This document shows, piece by piece, positions 61,043-64,000 of a stretch of DNA of 64,000 nucleotides. The translations under genes were made by a program, and so were the position numbers. The first letter of the stretch is position 1. Each line of letters begins with the position of its first letter. Source of the stretch: Blochmannia endosymbiont of Camponotus sp. C-003 (GTDB taxonomy: Bacteria; Pseudomonadota; Gammaproteobacteria; Enterobacterales; Enterobacteriaceae); NCBI RefSeq assembly GCF_023585685.1, contig NZ_CP097764.1:124001-188000 (forward strand), in the 5' to 3' direction. The notes beneath the pieces were generated by a model, which was not told the DNA's origin, made no database searches, and saw nothing but the letters and a program-made list of their open reading frames with translations.

Positions 61043-62797
61043 ATGTTGCAGTACAATAAAAACCATTCTTCTACTTGGCAAACTTTTCGTCGTCTTTGGC
61101 CAATAATTTTTCCTTTTAGAGTAGGATTAGTTATTGCTTCTATCACTTTGATTTTGAATGCAACAAGTGATGCTTTAATGTTAGCTTTATTAAAACCGTT
61201 ACTTGATGATGGTTTTGGAAAAGCTAATAGAGATGTATTTGTGTGGATGCCATTGGCTTTAGTGGGATTAATGGGTATTCGAGGTTTTAGTGGTTTTGCT
61301 TCGACTTATTGTATATCTTGGGTATCTGGACAAGTAGTGATGCAAATGAGACGTGCATTATTTAAACATATTATGAATATGCCGGTTTCTTTTTTTGTAA
61401 AACAATCCACTGGTACATTAGTATCTAGAATTACTTATGATTCTGATCAAGTTGCTTCTTCTTCTTCTGGAGCCTTAGTGACTGTGATTCGAGAAGGAGC
61501 GTCTATTATTGGTTTATGTATCATGATGTTTTATTATAGTTGGCAATTGTCATTGATTTTAGTGTTAATTGCACCTATAGTGTCCATCACTATTAAGCTT
61601 GTCTCTTATAGATTTAGAGCAATTAGTAAGAAGATGCAGAGTGCTATGGGTCAATTAACTAGTAGTGCTGAGCAAATGCTGCAAGGACATAAAGAAGTAT
61701 TAATATTTGGAGGGCAACACACAGAAAAAGATAGGTTTAATTGCGTCAGTAATCGTATGAGGCAACAAAGTATGAAGATGGTGCAAACTTCGTCTATTTT
61801 TGATCCGTTGATTCAATTTGTTGCATCTTTGGCATTAGCATTCGTGCTATATGCAGCTAGCATTCCAAGTGTTATGGAGATGCTTACTGCTGGAACTATT
61901 ACTGTTATTTTTTCATCTATGATAGTTTTAATGAAACCATTAAAGTCTTTGACTAATGTCAGCGCTCAATTTCAACGTGGAATGGCAGCTTGTCAAACTT
62001 TGTTTTCCATATTAGATTTAGAAACAGAAAAAGATCAAGGTATACTTGATATTGCAAGAGTACAGGGACATATTGTTTTTGATAATGTTACTTTTTTTTA
62101 TCCTGAAAAAAACACACCATCGCTTTCTAAAATTAATTTTTCCATTGAATCAGGAAAAACTGTTGCTTTAGTAGGTCGGTCTGGTTCTGGAAAATCTACT
62201 ATTGTAAACTTATTAACTCGTTTTTATGATATAGATAAAGGACGCATATTGCTTGATGGTTTTAATTTAAATGATTATAAACTTTCTTCTTTACGTAATC
62301 AAATAGCTGTGGTATCACAAAACGTTCATTTGTTTAATGATACTGTTGCAAATAATATCGCGTATGCTCGCAGAAATTTCTATTCTAGAGAATCTATCGA
62401 AACTGCAGCCCGTATGGCATGTGCTATGGATTTTATTTCTAAAATGAAAAATGGATTAGATACTATTATAGGGGAAAATGGGATACTATTATCTAGTGGT
62501 CAACGTCAACGTATTGCTATTGCACGCGCTTTGTTACGGGATTGTCCTATTTTAATTTTCGATGAAGCCACTTCTTCTTTAGATTCTGAGTCAGAGTATA
62601 TTATTCATAAATCTCTGGATACATTAAAAAAAAATAAAACATCATTGATTATCGCTCATCGTTTATCCACCGTTGAAAATGCAGATGAAATATTGGTAAT
62701 TGAAAATGGTTATATTATGGAACGTGGTGTGCATAAGGTCTTAATACGTAGCCAAGGAATGTATGCTCAATTATATAAATTACAATTTTCTTCTTGA
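61043..62797 (+). CDS. msbA: Lipid A export ATP-binding/permease protein MsbA
   Basis: MsbA flips lipid A-core across the inner membrane. The 584-residue half-transporter has six membrane segments in the first about 310 residues and a C-terminal ATPase: Walker A GRSGSGKST, Q-loop VVSQNVHLF, Walker B ILIFDEATSSLD and the H-loop IAHRLST. The ABC signature, LSGGQ in E. coli, reads LSSGQ here (residues 483-487). Otherwise it is very close to E. coli (582 residues). Its stop codon overlaps the lpxK start (TGATG). Confidence 0.97.
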   Translation: MLQYNKNHSSTWQTFRRLWPIIFPFRVGLVIASITLILNATSDALMLALLKPLLDDGFGKANRDVFVWMPLALVGLMGIRGFSGFASTYCISWVSGQVVMQMRRALFKHIMNMPVSFFVKQSTGTLVSRITYDSDQVASSSSGALVTVIREGASIIGLCIMMFYYSWQLSLILVLIAPIVSITIKLVSYRFRAISKKMQSAMGQLTSSAEQMLQGHKEVLIFGGQHTEKDRFNCVSNRMRQQSMKMVQTSSIFDPLIQFVASLALAFVLYAASIPSVMEMLTAGTITVIFSSMIVLMKPLKSLTNVSAQFQRGMAACQTLFSILDLETEKDQGILDIARVQGHIVFDNVTFFYPEKNTPSLSKINFSIESGKTVALVGRSGSGKSTIVNLLTRFYDIDKGRILLDGFNLNDYKLSSLRNQIAVVSQNVHLFNDTVANNIAYARRNFYSRESIETAARMACAMDFISKMKNGLDTIIGENGILLSSGQRQRIAIARALLRDCPILIFDEATSSLDSESEYIIHKSLDTLKKNKTSLIIAHRLSTVENADEILVIENGYIMERGVHKVLIRSQGMYAQLYKLQFSS

Positions 62798-63810
62798 TGT
62801 TTGTTCGTATTTGGTTTAAATCATCGTTTTTTTATTTATTTTTATTGCCATTTTCTTGGTTATACGGTTTAATCAGTACGCTTAATCGTATTAGTTATCA
62901 GTGTGGATGGCGTAAAGTATATCGATTTTCGGTACCAATAATAATTATTGGTAATTTAACGATCGGAGGAAATGGAAAAACTCCAATGGTATTGTGGTTG
63001 GTAGAACAGTTAAAACGTCGTGGTTGGAAGGTCGGAGTAATTTCTAGAGGGTACAAAGGTAAATCAAATAGTTATCCAATAATTATTGATACAAATAGTC
63101 ATAGTGAGGAATGTGGCGATGAGCCTATGTTAATTTGGAAACGAACCGGAGTATCAGTTGCTGTTGCTCCAAAACGTGCTGATGCAGTTGCTGCGTTATT
63201 GAGCACGCAAGAACTGGATATCATAATAAGTGATGATGGATTACAACATTATGCGCTTTTTAGAGATATAGAATGGGTAATAGTTAATAGTTCGCTCCGA
63301 TTTGGAAATGGTTGTTGGTTACCAGCAGGTCCTATGCGCGAACGTATTAGCAGACTGCATACGGTAGAAGCAATTATTGTAAATGGATTAGAGGTAGAAA
63401 TACAATCTGGAGAAATATTAATGCAGTTATGTCCTAGCGCTGTCATCAATATATTAACAGGAGAACGTAGACCTCTTTATTATTTTTTAAATAATGTTGT
63501 GGCTATAGCAGGGATCGGGTATCCTACACAATTTTTTGATACTTTACGCAGTTACGGCATTATTCCTATTCGCTCAATTTCGTTTTCTGATCATCATGTG
63601 TATTCTGAAAAAATGTTAACATCCCTTACAAAAAAAGATGAGATATTATTAATGACTGAAAAAGATGCAGTTAAGTGTATAGATTTTGCTCATGATAATT
63701 GGTGGTATGTGTATACAGAAGTGAAGATCAATAAGATAGATACGCATAACCTATTGTGCACGGTGGAGGATAAAATCAGGCATTATAAGGATTTAAAATG
63801 TAATATGTAA
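62797..63810 (+). CDS. lpxK: Tetraacyldisaccharide 4'-kinase
   Basis: LpxK phosphorylates the 4' position of the lipid A disaccharide to form lipid IVA. The ATG at 62797 overlaps the msbA stop by one base, so translation is coupled. An N-terminal membrane segment is followed by the P-loop GGNGKTPMVLWL, then VISRGYKGKS, GDEPML, SDDGLQHY, RFGNGCWLPAGPMRER and LMTEKDAVKC. Length is 337 residues against 328. With lpxL and msbA it supports continued lipid A production. Confidence 0.96.
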   Translation: MFVRIWFKSSFFYLFLLPFSWLYGLISTLNRISYQCGWRKVYRFSVPIIIIGNLTIGGNGKTPMVLWLVEQLKRRGWKVGVISRGYKGKSNSYPIIIDTNSHSEECGDEPMLIWKRTGVSVAVAPKRADAVAALLSTQELDIIISDDGLQHYALFRDIEWVIVNSSLRFGNGCWLPAGPMRERISRLHTVEAIIVNGLEVEIQSGEILMQLCPSAVINILTGERRPLYYFLNNVVAIAGIGYPTQFFDTLRSYGIIPIRSISFSDHHVYSEKMLTSLTKKDEILLMTEKDAVKCIDFAHDNWWYVYTEVKINKIDTHNLLCTVEDKIRHYKDLKCNM

Positions 63811-64000
63811 TAATTAAATTTTTTACAACATTTGATGATAGATAATGATATAAAGAAAGATTAAATAACATTTAAAAGTGTTCTGTGATTTCATGCATAT
63901 GAAAGTGTTGATATAGTAAAGTACATTACTTAAATGATAAAAATTATTATTTTTTGAATTATAGAATACATATAGAATAGTTTTTTGTGTACAATATATA
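63811..64000. other. Sequence after lpxK to window end
   Basis: About 190 AT-rich bases with no recognisable start of a following gene. Confidence 0.4.

Overview
The window looks like part of the reduced, strongly AT-rich chromosome of an insect endosymbiont of the Enterobacterales. The best fit is Candidatus Blochmannia, the symbiont of carpenter ants. This is inferred from three things: nearly every protein aligns residue for residue with its Escherichia coli counterpart; the gene order is a set of E. coli blocks with many members deleted; and both tryptophan synthesis and a nearly complete type II fatty-acid pathway are kept. Many spacers are long, very AT-rich and without recognisable genes. 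I see no insertion sequence, prophage or CRISPR array.

Layout. 1-2228 (minus): start of trpD, then trpG and trpE. 2229-7264: ribA alone between two large gene deserts. 7265-12824: fabI and ycbL (plus), then aspC, asnS and fabA (minus). 13597-16736: hspQ and tusE (minus), pgsA, and tRNAs Ser(TGA), Lys(CTT), Cys(GCA) and Leu(TAA). 16891-22108 (minus): a frameshifted L,D-transpeptidase gene (ldtB/ybiS), lpxL and rne. 22617-37871 (plus): rluC, rpmF-plsX-fabH-fabD-fabG-acpP, pabC, tmk-holB-ycfH, hinT, lpoB and lolCDE. 38152-41056 (minus): purB and mnmA. 41795-43368 (plus): mntR and emtA. 44235-47636: a small accessory locus with a membrane-bound ToxR/CadC-like regulator (minus), a possible 47-codon ORF, and a TonB-dependent receptor of the OprC/NosA copper family (plus). 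47752-49412 (minus): infA and trxB. 49888-63810 (plus): ftsK, lolA, serS, serC, aroA, cmk, rpsA, msbA and lpxK.

How the genes work together. fabI, fabA, plsX, fabH, fabD, fabG and acpP make acyl chains and feed phospholipid synthesis (plsX, pgsA). lpxL, lpxK and msbA point to a retained lipid A pathway. lolCDE, lolA, lpoB and emtA point to a working outer membrane and peptidoglycan turnover. trpEG(D), aroA and serC fit amino-acid provisioning of the host. rne, rluC, mnmA, tusE, infA, rpsA, rpmF and two aminoacyl-tRNA synthetases form the information core. 

The most unusual part is 44235-47636. The receptor keeps the CxxxM and HxM motifs of the OprC copper site at the spacing I recall for OprC. 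The divergent regulator carries seven cysteines, including two CxxC pairs, in its predicted periplasmic tail. A copper- or redox-responsive pair of this kind would be surprising in a symbiont that has lost most regulation. Other notable points are a poly(A) frameshift in ldtB, an FtsK without its gamma domain, a tRNA-Lys with anticodon CTT, and several long perfect inverted repeats in spacers.
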